A DNA stretch of 64,000 bases from Spirometra erinaceieuropaei (lineage: Eukaryota; Platyhelminthes; Cestoda; Diphyllobothriidea; Diphyllobothriidae), in assembly GCA_902702965.1 (NCBI GenBank), contig CACRXP010000001.1, positions 3,761,325-3,825,324 on the forward strand, written 5' to 3'. A model generated the notes under the pieces. The model worked only from the letters and a program-made list of their open reading frames with translations. It did no database searches and had not been told where the DNA came from. Positions 31,938-42,600 of the stretch are shown in pieces (position 1 is the first letter of the stretch; each line of letters begins with the position of its first letter). The position numbers were made by a program, and so were the translations under genes.

Positions 31938-33455
31938 ATGAGCCAATTTGTTACAAAAAACTCGTTCACAAAGGTTGTGCAACCGGGATTGGAACTCGGT
32001 ACCTGCGGATCTGGAGGCCAGAGCGTTAGCCACTGCACTATCGATGAACGGTTTGGCGCTAGTCAGATATGTTTATCAACTACAGAAGAGCAGCTGAAAA
32101 CGGTCTTTAATTCATTAGCAGTCTCTTGCGATAAAATGCCGCTGGAATCATTAGACTCCAGGGAGATTACGCACAATAGGCTCGAAGAGATAAGACAGGA
32201 AATAAGAACCGATGCACTGCAAAGAGGCCTCGAAAACTGTATGACAGACGGGACGGATTCTGCGCTTGTCGGTCACTGTGTCGGCTGTAAGGAACTTGAA
32301 AAGCGGGTCCAGACGCTAGAAGAGAAGCAAGGCCTACTGACAGACATCATCATGGTTATTCTTAAGCGCAGTAAGATAAAATTACCAAATAATCCGCCAA
32401 ATTTCCGATCGATCGGCGACGACCATCCTACTAATAAAGGCACTAGCGTGGAAAAGTCAAAGCCAGTCAGGAAGAGGAAGAGAGTTATGTCTCCAGAGGA
32501 AGCTCCAGACAAATCAGTTCCGGTGGATAACGTGGCAGTCGACACTAATGCATTAAAAATAAGTCAGGTTCCATTACCTGCTATAGTAACTAAACCTGCC
32601 AAATCATCGAACACTAAAGTTGCGAGAGCCAGGGTGACCCTCAGAGGATCTGTTAGAAACTACAAGGACTCGCCGTTATTCTTGGAAGGCAATGCTGTTA
32701 CTCCACTTCTCCACAAGGCTAACTCATCTGGAAAGTGCCCTAACCAATCCGTTTATGGAAAAGGACACGATAAGCCTTCGTGCAGTACATTGCAACAGGG
32801 TAATGATTGTAAGAGCTCCACTGCCGGAGCAAGTACGTCACATGAAAATCCATGTCCTATACCCCCTTCGCCGGCCGAAAATCATTCAAATGTCGAAGTG
32901 ACAACAGCCGTCGGGAATACTACAGTAGCATTTTATCGTCCTAGCGTGGACGGGACAGTAATGAGCTCTTCCATAAATCCTAAGCAAAATATTGTCATAA
33001 GGGGCGCCCCAGAGTCCACATCCTGCATTCCGAACGAACGAGTGACGCACGACCTAAACCTTCTTCATCAGTACGCCAGTGCCGTCCTGCAGGATGGGGA
33101 AATACCCACCGTTAAAAAAGCTTTCCGACTAGGCAGAGCGGACCCAAATCGTGACCTAAAAACATCCCCAGGACCCCTGAAAGTTATTTTGGAAAACGAA
33201 GCCCAAGCAGCGCTTTTGTTAGAAAGTAGAACGACCTTACGCAATTCGCACAAGGAAGTGTTTTTTCAACCAGACTATGAACCGAGGGAAAGACTGAAAA
33301 TGAGAGAACTGAGATCAGAATTGAAGGAGAGAATTGGCAGAGGAGAGAAAGGGCTGAAGATTAAAAATGGACAAATAGTCCAGTCAAAGGGGTCTTTCCT
33401 GTTGTCAGAACCCGTCACAATGAAGGCCGGGCCTCTCCAACGAATCAGTCATTGA
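31938..33455 (+). CDS. CR1-like ORF1 protein (nucleic-acid chaperone type), 505 residues
   Basis: The open frame starts at an ATG. Residues about 115-145 hold a Cys pair and a coiled-coil-like segment (VGCKELEKRVQTLEEKQ). The middle is basic and Ser/Thr/Pro-rich. About residues 352-490 form the conserved RRM-like plus carboxyl domain seen in L1/CR1 ORF1 proteins (NIVIRGAPES…KKAFRLGRADPN…PLKVILENEAQAALLLES…ERLKMRELRSELKERI). Such proteins bind element RNA. The first ~40 residues read through an antisense tRNA-like stretch, so a later ATG may be the ancestral start. Confidence 0.75.
   Translation: MSQFVTKNSFTKVVQPGLELGTCGSGGQSVSHCTIDERFGASQICLSTTEEQLKTVFNSLAVSCDKMPLESLDSREITHNRLEEIRQEIRTDALQRGLENCMTDGTDSALVGHCVGCKELEKRVQTLEEKQGLLTDIIMVILKRSKIKLPNNPPNFRSIGDDHPTNKGTSVEKSKPVRKRKRVMSPEEAPDKSVPVDNVAVDTNALKISQVPLPAIVTKPAKSSNTKVARARVTLRGSVRNYKDSPLFLEGNAVTPLLHKANSSGKCPNQSVYGKGHDKPSCSTLQQGNDCKSSTAGASTSHENPCPIPPSPAENHSNVEVTTAVGNTTVAFYRPSVDGTVMSSSINPKQNIVIRGAPESTSCIPNERVTHDLNLLHQYASAVLQDGEIPTVKKAFRLGRADPNRDLKTSPGPLKVILENEAQAALLLESRTTLRNSHKEVFFQPDYEPRERLKMRELRSELKERIGRGEKGLKIKNGQIVQSKGSFLLSEPVTMKAGPLQRISH
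31975..32055 (-). repeat. Antisense tRNA-like sequence overlapping the ORF1 start
   Basis: Read on the minus strand there is an AGTGCAGTGGCTAACGC box (A-box-like, D-arm), a CTGGCCTCCAG hairpin and a GAGTTCCAATCCC B-box-like T-arm. The order and spacing resemble a tRNA-derived SINE head. The ORF1 frame passes through it as QPGLELGTCGSGGQSVSHC. Confidence 0.45.
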
Positions 33456-36320
33456 AGGTTATATCCGCAAATGTGCAAAGCCTCTTCAACAAACTAGACG
33501 AACTAAGAGACTTAGTTGATGAAATTAAGCCAGACATTATGGCATTCACAGAAACGTGGCTTACTGAAGATATCGCAGATTCAGAAATATCACTTAGAGG
33601 ATATCAGCAATTCAGGAGAGATAGACTAAGCCGAGGAGGAGGAGTCATAATTTATGTCACTTGCAAGCTAAGCGCTATGGCTGATGTACATAGACCGGTA
33701 CGGGATGTGGAACTGCTAAGCGTTACCATATCTACTAAGAATGTCCGATCATTGACGCTTTCGGTGGTGTACCGTCCACCTAACCATACTTCTGACCAAG
33801 ATCTCATGCTCATATCCGAACTGTACCAAGCTAGCGAGAAGAAAGACGTCCTTATCGTTGGGGATTTTAACGCTCCTGGCATTGATTGGCTAACGTGGAC
33901 TGCACAAGGGCCGCAAGACAGCTTTAATCACAAACTACTTCAATGGGCAACGGACAAACTTCTCTGCCAGAATGTTACCTTTGGAACACGGGTCAGGGAA
34001 GGGCAGCAGTCGAACTGCCTTGATCTTATTTTTACCCGAGAGGAGGAAAATGTGTTAGACCTGAAGGACCGACAGCCGTTAGGGTCAAGCGACCACATCA
34101 CGCTCTACTTCGAGTACTCACTGTTTTCCAAACCCGTCCAACCCGAGAGGTGGGAGAGGAACATTTGGAAAGGGGACTATTCTCTCATGAGGAGGGAAGC
34201 GGCAGCTATATCATGGGAGACTGAACTGAATGGTCGAGCAAACGATAACTGGAATACTTTCAGATCCTTACTGAAAGAGATTGTTTATTCCCATTGTCCT
34301 CTCAGAAGAAAGAAAATCACAAACCGCCCAAAATGGATAAACCCGGACTTGAAGGCCTCTTTCAGAAAAAGGAATCGTCTGTGGAGGCGTTACAGACTAA
34401 CTGCCTCCGACGAACACTTACAGGAATATAAGCGGCAACGAAACGTCTGTAAAAGTGAGGCCTCAAAGCTGCGAAAGAAGTTTGAACTAAACATACTCCG
34501 AAATTCGTTGGAGCATCCGAAAATTCTATATGGTTATATACGAAGTACTAAAAGGACTCAGGAGCTCATCCCTGCCCTCAGGTCTGCAGACGGAAAAGTG
34601 GAGATTGATGACCAGGTTAAAGCGTCCCTCCTTTCCGATTTCTTTCAGTCCGTCTTCACCCGAAAATCTAGTGCTATATTTGCCCATCCATCCATTCGCC
34701 AACCAACCTCTCCCCCAGTACCCTTTCCCATCCTATCCCCTCCCTACCCTCCTTAACCGAGGAACCACTCTTTTCATCTACCATAGTTAGGGCCGAGCTA
34801 CTCCGGCTGAAACCTGCCAAATCGCCTGACCCAGATAGAATTCCCGCCCTAGCACTTCGTGAACTTGCTAATGAACTGTGCAAACCCTTATCCGCAATAT
34901 TTCAAAAGTCATTTGAAGACGGTGAGCTACCGGAAGAATGGAAGTGCGCACTCATTACTCCGATCCATAAAGGAGGCTCAAGACTTGACTGCGGAAATTA
35001 TCGTCCTGTCAGTCTTACTTGCATCGCGTGTAAAATAATGGAACGCATTATCAAAAGACACTTGATGAAATACCTGGAACAGAACAAAATATTGTGCGAT
35101 GCCCAACACGGCTTTCGTCCAGGGCGCTCCTGCCTAACGAGTGTTCTCTACTCGCACGAGAAATGGACACGAGCTACCGATAAGGGTTTTCCAGTAGATG
35201 TCATATTTTTTGACTTCAAGAAGGCCTTTGACAGTGTCAACACAGGCTTCTTTTACAAAAGATCTGGGATGTAGGGATTCAAGGGAGAATGTTCAAGTGG
35301 ATCGGGAGTTTTCTGTCCTCCAGACTACAAAGAGTCGTCGTTAGTAATTCTACCTCGGAAGGGGTAAAGATGGAAAGTGATGTCCCACAGGGTTCTGTCT
35401 TAGGCCCAGTACTCTTCCTGATTTATGTTAATGACTGCATCAGCGAAGTGAATTGCGAGGCTCTCATGTTCGCGGATGACATAAAAATATGGAGTGAAGT
35501 CAAATGCGATGATGACGCAGAGAAGTTGCAGTCGAACATCAACAAACTGTGTGCTTGGTCGAACAGATAGCTTTTGAAGTTTAACGTGTCCAAATGCGTG
35601 GTTTTGCACCTGAACACCGGCCGCAATTCCTCCCCCAAACACCAGTACTGTATTGACGGGACGAGGTTAGAAACTGTGGAAAGACACAGAGATCTGGGTG
35701 TATGGACGACCACAAATCTATCGCCATCAGAACACTGTAGAAAGATGGTCCAGAAGGCAACTAGTACTCTACACTGGATCAGACGTGCATTTAAAATATT
35801 TCCTCCTGAACTCTTCGAAAGACTCTTTGGTGTCTTTGTAAGACCTCATCTAGAGTATGGAATGCCAGCAGCTTCACCATGGATGAGGAAGGATATCAAC
35901 TTACTCGAACAGGTGCAACGCAGAGTGACAAAGATGGCCGACGGTCTAAAGCATTTGTCTTATCAGGAGAGGCTGAATTTGCTTGGCCTATTCCCTCTCT
36001 CGTATAGACAAATAAACTGCAGTCTACTCTGGACGTTCCGGATTGTTCGCGGCCAGGGTTGCTCATTAAGAGCAGAGGACTTCTTTGAGTTCGCCCGTAC
36101 AAACCAACTACGCGGCCATGCATACAAAGTCGGGAATGAGCGCACGCGTTTAGACCGACGAAAATTTTCATTCAGCCAGCGGGTTGTCAGGCCGTGGAAC
36201 TCGCTTCCAAACGAGATGGTGACGGCTGACACAGTTTGTTGTTTGAAAGAAAACTTGCTCGTCTAGTTTTCGACAGAAATCGGCTTGTGCAGCATGACTA
36301 TGCACAGCCAGTTTTGTAAA
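33452..36320 (+). pseudogene. CR1-like ORF2 (endonuclease-reverse transcriptase), broken in four places
   Basis: The endonuclease domain is complete: SANVQSLFNKLDEL, FTETWL, GGGVIIYV, VYRPPN, VGDFNAPGIDW, SSDHITL (33458-34110). RT motifs follow: PAKSPDPDRIPA (34820-34855), GNYRPVSLT (34995-35020), AQHGFRPGRSC, FFDFKKAFDSV, DVPQGSVLGPVLFLIYVNDC (near 35380-35440) and FADDIKIW (near 35470-35495). Breaks are a frame change in the low-complexity stretch 34690-34790, one extra base near 35250, TAG at 35568-35570, and a shift near 36235. It has no ATG at its start: the frame overlaps the ORF1 stop by four bases in the -1 frame, with the first ATG 30 codons on. This suggests frameshifting or re-initiation. 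Confidence 0.8.
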
Positions 36321-36500
36321 ATCTGTCATATACAATCTTCCACACTAATTTACATTGACCCTATTCACTACCTTATGATTACGATTGAACTGTGACCCAA
36401 TCACATTTTAAATGCCTGCAATTTTTATTTTATTTTTGAGTATGAATCTGCGAAAGCACTGTACATAAATAGGGTCATCAAGGGCTCTGCCTGTAACCCT

Positions 36501-38285
36501 TCAATATACATATACATATATAAAAGAACCCTTCTCAAAGCCAAGAATGTGAGTGGTCGAGAATGGGACGCTTAAAAGTGCCTTTATACTTTCCAGTGTA
36601 AGGTATTTGCGTAGTGTCGATTTAAATACCGATAATCTAGAAGACGACCTAATTTTTGGTGAAAGATTATTCCAAAGGAAGGCATATTTGGAAGCAAAGA
36701 AGAGGGAGCGCTTAGATGTAGTGCAAAGAGGCAGCGGAATCAACCTAGATGAGTTGCGCGTGACATAAGACCGATCTCTCAGAGTGAGAGTGTCAATGAG
36801 CAGAAGATTGGAGCTAGAGTTGATGCGAAAAAGGAAGCAAAGGCCAGCTTTGAGTCTTCTAGCCCACAAAAACTTCATATTCGCCAGCTGACATCTCTGA
36901 GTATAAGAAATACTGGACGAAGCTTGAGAGAACAGTTTCCGGGTGGAAACCCTCTGAACATTTTCGATTTTATTACGGTCGCAGGCGTTCATTAAACCAA
37001 ACAAAGGACAGCCGTATTCGAGCACAGGAAGAACAAACATTTGATAAAGTCTTAGCTTCATTTCCGGAAGGAAAAAATTATGCGATATGAATCCACACAT
37101 CTGCGCGGCTTTGGCAAAGGTTCTATCAGCATAAAATGATAAAGCAAGTTTATTTGTATAACTAAAACCCAAGTCCTCTACCGTGAAGCATTCTGGGAGT
37201 GAATTATTCTGAAAAATTATGGGACCAGGATGTTTGGCAGGACCAAAAGACATGAAACTACACTTGGATGATGAAAACTCCATCTGCCATGTCGAACCCC
37301 ATCTGCTTAAGCGTAGTAAATCGGCATTAATTTTTTCAACACAAACATTTGCGGTGTCCTTAGAATATGAGTAAACACACTTGAGATCATCGGCATAAAT
37401 AAAAGTTTGCGAAGTTCCGAGTTCAGTCGAAATAGCATTAATGTAAAGAAGGAAGAGAAGCGGACCCAGAACCGTGCCTTGAAGTGCGCCACTCGTGATG
37501 GAGTGGGGTGTCGAGTAACTATTACCAACCATGACATTCTGATATCGGTTGGATAAATAGGACCTGATGAAGTCGAGTAGAGGCGACCGGATGCCGAGAG
37601 CTTCCAATTTTACTAAAAGAAGTCTATGGGGCACCTTTTCAAAGGCTTTGCTAAGATCAAAGTAAATAACTACCACTGACTGTCGCTCATTACGAAGAGA
37701 AGTGATTAGATTAAGAAAAGCCAAGTGGCATGTATCGCAGGATCGTTCAGGTAAAAATCCATGCTGACTAGAGCTCAGAAGCCGATTAGCTCGACAGAAG
37801 TCAAGAATTTCATTGAAAATAATCCTTTCAAGAAGTTTTGCTAGAGACGGCGTTTTGTGCACGCCCCGATAGTTATTCACATCGGACGGAGATCCAGACT
37901 CGAAGACGGGAATGATGACTGACGCTTTCCACGTTTCAGGAAAGCATCCTTTTGAAATATTAACGGAGAATAAATGACTAAGCAATGTGGGAAGGTCGGA
38001 CGCTTGTTTAATAATCGAATTCGGAATCCCGTCCGTTCCTGATCACTGTGGGTTTTTCAAACGACTTACGTGTTTCTTAATGAGATCTGAGGAGACATCG
38101 ATTGTACTCGGTGTGCTTTCTGTAAGTAAACGCAAGGAAGGGACCGGTTGGGACTCACTATTAAGGTGTTTTGCAAAGAAAGCAATAAACAACTCCGTCT
38201 TGTCATTGTCATCGATGAGGAAGACTTTGCTACCATCTAGCAGGGGTGGAAGTTCTTGACCACGCTTAGAGGAGGACCGATGAGG
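36501..38285 (-). mobile_element. Minus-strand CR1/Jockey-type retrotransposon, RT half
   Basis: The 494-codon frame 36501-37985 holds a complete RT core. It reads NNYRGVHKTPSLAKLLERII, SSQHGFLPERSC, IYFDLSKAFEKVPH, GALQGTVLGPLLFLLYIN and the catalytic FIYADDLKCVY, then the carboxyl region (LYQMFVLPVLEYGCPLFG). The box that normally reads P-Q-G is L-Q-G here. Between 37986 and 38285 the upstream part continues with disruptions (LPPLLDGSKVFLIDD; FFAKHLNSE). The frame ends by running into the TATACA tail at 36505-36525 and stops there. The copy is 5'-truncated, and its RT reading frame is otherwise intact. Confidence 0.8.
36503..36525. repeat. TATACA/TATA tail shared by two converging retrotransposons
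   Basis: The run ATATACATATACATATATA is both the 3' tail of the plus-strand CR1 copy D and the end of the minus-strand retrotransposon. The equivalent plus-strand tail occurs after copy B at 7497-7511. Confidence 0.7.
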
Positions 38286-39329
38286 TAGATGTTGGCAACG
38301 GATTTGCCAGAGTTCGAATCACCGAGGTCAAGTGACCAGCCATGACCACCCCGCCCACCTGTCTTTCACTCCGCAAACCAAATGTAAGCTCGCGGAACAA
38401 TGTGGAAAATTGCCTTTGGGTGGAAATCGCCCTTCGTGAAATATCACTTTTTGAAGTAAAAGTGATTTTTCACTAGAACAACACCTCTACTGAAAACAAT
38501 CCCAGCAGCAGTGAGAAAAATAAATGGAAAAGTGTGCCCGCCTCGTCAGTCTCCATCGATATTTTTCCTCACTTTTTGCTTTTCACGACTCGTTTTTTGC
38601 CCCTAACACTGACATCGTTCTTCTGGTCAGCGGCGTTTTTCTGTATGAGCGTCTTTAAGTCTGCAAGCTCGTTTGAAAATTTCTTCCACTTTTATCAGGA
38701 TATATGCATATCCAGCGCAAGGTTCATCCTCGTGCCCCAAAGGCTTGTGGCAATTGCGCTTTTGGCGCGTTTTGCCGGTCCATGGCTGGAAGAGTAAATT
38801 GAGCGAACGCAGATTCTGGATGCGAAGGCTGTCCTTTTGACGGGGTGTCTCTGATGGTATATTAACAGTTAAATTGCTGACTCCTCATTAACTTTGGGAT
38901 AAGAGCATGAACATGATTTAGTTTTAAAGGTTATGACAAGTACTTTGGATTACATATGGTGATGTTTGATGAGTGTGTAAACCCAATGAGCTATTACAAA
39001 TACGCAAGATTAGACAGGTTGTATGAAGTTTATTCGGAGACGACTCAGCTGTTATTACGGTTCGGAGGGCTTAAATTACTTTGGATTGTTAAGAAATTTG
39101 GACGTTTTTACTTAGTCTGTAATTAGCCGCGAGTTGTCTGCGTAGTCTGTTGCCCTGACGGAATTTGACAGGTTACAAATATTCCAGAAATACTGGATGT
39201 AATTCTGTAGGTACGCTTCCGGTGCCAATACCAGAGACGGTAAGTGCGGAGTGGTGGCCAGGTCGAAGTAATCTCATTTGGAGTGCAAAATCATATCGTC
39301 GTGTTCAGTCGGGCTGCGACAGCTTCCTG
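38286..39329. other. No recognised gene
   Basis: A weak tRNA-like T-arm (GAGTTCGAATCAC, 38312-38324) is present near the start. No coding domain is recognised. Confidence 0.35.
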
Positions 39330-40560
39330 TTGTAATTGCAGCTGGGTTTAACGATGAATGACCACGTTTTTATTCGCATCTAAAGTCGATTGGAATTGCG
39401 TGCTGGGCATAAATTTCATTTCCACAACCGACTATATTATAGAACTCAAGGAACCTCAGGTCTACTTACGTCCGACGCCCACCATAAGTATAGAGGAAGT
39501 CCAAATACACCTCGAGGGAGCATACGCCGTGTCTATTGTTTTCATAGTACTCTCATCTACGAACTTTAATGAGTTTATATATCAAACAAGCGATGTCCGT
39601 CCTCACTACCTAGCCCAGCTCAGATTCCCTCTGCATACTTCCTTCCAGGAACTTGCATGATCATCCAAAAAAATCGATGTACAAGCAGCTTGCAACATAT
39701 GGTCGACACGGGGTCCACTAAACCCGCCTGGCGGCCACCGCAACACATTGCAATACGCTATAAGGCAGATGTAGAGTAGATACTGGATGAAATCCCAAAA
39801 GTCGATATAATTCGTGTTTTATTTTCTACACAGACATCTCTGATTGCCGTCATGGTGAGTTACGGTTATTTTTAAACTATCGTCGCTTAAGCGCGGTCGC
39901 AGAATGTGCTTCCTTTTCACTGTCCAATATCAACGATACACTAGGCAATTCGGGAAGTTTTTAACTCTAAATCTGAATTTCGATTACTGGACGAACACAA
40001 AACGGTTTTCACGGTGTCTCAATCTCTTTTAAAATTCCATACACTTCCATTTGGGTTGTGTAATACTGCCGCGACCTCACAACGGCTAATGCATAAGGGC
40101 CCACGTCATCTTTTCCCACATGCCTGCCACATCCACTGTGATGATACAATCATCTCCGGGCGTACTACGGAGGAACACAACTGTAAAGTACCCATCACGG
40201 CCCCCTGGATGCGAGTTCTACCCGAGACACCACTACATGCGTCTTTTTAGGATCAGGTGTCACATTCGCAAGCTATCGCATACTATCCAGGCAGATTGTA
40301 ACACTTTCCAAAAGGGCCCAACAAATTCAAAGATGGTCTATTGTTTAAACCAAGCCCTAGTTAGGATTTTCAACGGCCTTACGTCGTATTACAGAAGAAC
40401 TATTCGCAGTTGTGCAAATATCGCCGCACCCCCACATAAACGGATAGAGAAAGGTAGTACCCTTAGACGGAGACCAGGGGGTGACGAGGTATTTCATACC
40501 TTAAAAGCAGCACTCCTCAGTTTTTCCCATTGTAGCGGCCGAGGACGTCAAGGGTAGCAC
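39330..40560 (+). mobile_element. Ty3/gypsy-like pol relic (protease end, RT, connection)
   Basis: The frame 39358-39660 carries a retropepsin carboxyl segment (CVLGINFISTTDYIIELKEPQ, the usual LG-D/N-FL…I-L pattern). RT follows across frames: LNYRRLSAVA near 39871-39900, then SQSLLKFHTLPFGLCNTAATSQRLM (40017-40090) and the catalytic region IHCDDTIISGRTTEEH (40130-40180), where Y-x-D-D has become H-C-D-D. The post-RT FNGLTSYYRRTIRSCANIAAP box is near 40368-40430. RNase H and integrase are not seen. It is inactive. Confidence 0.7.
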
Positions 40561-40739
40561 ACACCCTAGTAAAGAAGCACTGGAAAGAGATCCTGGCTAA
40601 CATTGATCTGAATAGGGTCGTTAGCAAGTCATGATAATCATCCGCACATAAAGGATGAAAAAACGTCAAGTGGGCGAGAAGGTATAATGGACAAAGATGG
40701 CAAATGGAAAGGCGTATAATAACAGTTAATAGTACAAGC

Positions 40740-41080
40740 AGAACGAGTTACAACTGGGGAGTAACCTGTCTGGATGGAAGGACGATACCGACATTCTAGC
40801 TAGATAACGGTGGGGAACGCAGCGCTGTGGACAACTGCAGGGAGGAGGCGAGGGAGGTGCCCAGGTAGAGAGAGGGAGAACGATACGAGGGTCACGGTAC
40901 GTTGCGGGAAAAGGGATCGGCGGAAGTGAGAGGAAGGGACACCGGCCATCTTCACCAGCACGCGGTTATGCCATCTCCATCCTATGTCCGCGCGCCAAAA
41001 AGTGTTTCCTCATTTAAACAGCCCTATCGAGGTCGTGGGGCGTTACACCATCACATCAACCGACGTTTCGCCTTCCATCA
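40740..41080 (+). repeat. Dispersed repeat R4, copy 2
   Basis: It matches the reverse complement of 24740-25150. Shared blocks are GAGTAACCTGTCTGGATGG, CCGCGCGCCAAAAAGTGTTTCC and CAGCCCTATCGAGGTCGTGG. It has no evident coding content and no tRNA-like head. Confidence 0.5.
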
Positions 41081-41814
41081 TCGATACTGATGCCAGTAGC
41101 TTTGCAATTGACACAGTCTTTTCCCAAACAGCTGCATGCGGTTTGCAACACTTTCTCTGTTTTGCCAGCGAAACGCTCACGAAAACGCGATGCAATTATT
41201 GCTGTCTTCGCCATGTGGTATCTGCTATCGTCGTGTTTGTTCAACGTTTTCAGCACTTTCTGCAAGGCCAATGTTTCGCATTACGGACAGTGGCTGTGGT
41301 CTACTAAGGACCCTATGGGCCAGATAACCCGTTGGGAGGAGGTATTATGGGAATTACGTCATCGCCACTTAATCATATGCCCCTTTTTTCGTGCCCGAGT
41401 CGATTAATAAATCTGCGCGCTCCTGTCTCAACGTTATTAATTGTCTGACTGCGTGTATGATGGATGTTGTTACGACATCTCACAAGACTGTGGCTGACAA
41501 ACTCCATGTAGATTCTAATCATCCCGACAATCAGACCTTAAGTACCGAGAAACATTCAGATTCTGGCGACTACGATTGAACCTACACGACGGAAGGTAAC
41601 ATAATCCCGTTGTCCTTGACCTCTCTAATGTAGTGCAATTAGTTGTTATTCGTGTTTTTGGGGTTTGTGCTGCGAGCTATTTAATATTAGATGTCTTGTT
41701 ATACTCGTCTATAATATGTTCTCCTTTCGTTGCCAAACGGTTGTAGACAATGAAATTGTTTGGAAATTCATTTTAAAACATATTTTACCCGGAGGCCTAC
41801 TGCAATTCGACAGA
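41081..41814. other. No recognised gene
   Basis: Several overlapping short ORFs shadow each other between 41056 and 41407; none has a known domain. Confidence 0.35.
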
Positions 41815-42135
41815 TGTCCTCCCGCGCGGGAGGGTATATACCCTCAATTATGGTAGATAAACGCTCACCGATCGTTTCTACGGAACTCACTCGTTCCGTT
41901 GTGTTTTACGGGCCCTCTCTCCAGCCCAATCAGCAGCCACACAGCGGCGCATAATACAGGCAGAATGTTATTACAGACAAAGTCAAGGGAGACTGGAATG
42001 GCCATTTCTGACCTATTAGCCGTCGTCAGCCAGTCATACCCACCCCCGAGGTGTGGAATACCTGAAGCTCGGACTCGCGACCTGTTAGTTAGAAGTCCGA
42101 CGCCTCTAAACACTGGGCCAAGGGCCCGTTGTCCT
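41815..42135 (-). repeat. tRNA-derived SINE, copy A (minus strand)
   Basis: On the minus strand: the head GGGCCCTTGGCCCAGTG, TTTAGAGGCG, CGGACTTCTAACTAACAGG and a GCGAGTCCGAGCTTC B-box-like stretch. The body follows (TGGGTATGACTGGCTGACGACGG…GAAATGGCCATTCCAGTCTC; GAACGAGTGAGTTCCG; CGATCGGTGAGC) and a CTCAATTATGG…ATATACCCTC end near 41830. Confidence 0.75.
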
Positions 42136-42139
42136 GTCG

Positions 42140-42400
42140 GTTTCGGTCGGTTCGAGCCTCAGGTGTTCCACACCTCGGGTTTGGGTATGACTGGTTGACG
42201 ACGTCGAATAAGCCAGAAATGGCCATTCCAGTCTCTCTTGTCGTTGTCAGTAATAACATTCTACCTGTGTCATGCGCCGCTGTGCGGTTGCTGGTTGGGC
42301 TCAAGAGAGAGCCCGCAAAGCACAACGGAACGAGTGAGTTCCGTAAGAACGATCGGTGAGCACCCATCTTCCATTGTATATTCCCGATCGAAACCGACAG
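42140..42400 (+). repeat. tRNA-derived SINE, copy B (plus strand, 5'-truncated)
   Basis: It starts inside the B box (GTTCGAGCCTCAGG) and continues through the same body and end as copy A (GAAATGGCCATTCCAGTCTC; GGAACGAGTGAGTTCCG; CGATCGGTGAGC). It is head to head with copy A across about 42130-42145. Confidence 0.75.
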
Positions 42401-42404
42401 GCAA

Positions 42405-42600
42405 CGGGCCCGTGGCCCAGTGGTTAGAGGCGCCGGACTTCTAACTAACAGGTCGCGAGTTCGAGCCTCAGGTTCTCCACACTTCGGGGCTGGGTATGAC
42501 TGGCTGACGACGGCTGATAAGCCAGAAATGGCCATTTCAGTCTCCTTTGTCTTTGCCGGTAATAACATTCTACCCTCAATTATGGATAGTAAATTATAAT
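42405..42600 (+). repeat. tRNA-derived SINE, copy C (plus strand)
   Basis: It has a complete head: GGGCCCGTGGCCCAGTGG (A-box-like), TTAGAGGCGCCGGACTTC, TAACTAACAGG and GCGAGTTCGAGCCTC (B box). A shorter body ends CTACCCTCAATTATGG near 42585. It directly follows copy B in tandem. Confidence 0.75.

Larger units (their letters stand above)
31938..36520 (+). mobile_element. CR1-like non-LTR retrotransposon (copy D), nearly full length
   Basis: This is the best preserved transposon of the window. ORF1 (31938-33455) is intact. ORF2 spans endonuclease, RT and carboxyl domain (33452 to about 36320), broken by a few small changes. A 3' untranslated stretch ends in a TATACATATACATATATA run (36503-36522). 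Tail and carboxyl domain match copy B at 6425-7530. The ORF2 breaks indicate a recent but inactive copy. Confidence 0.85.
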
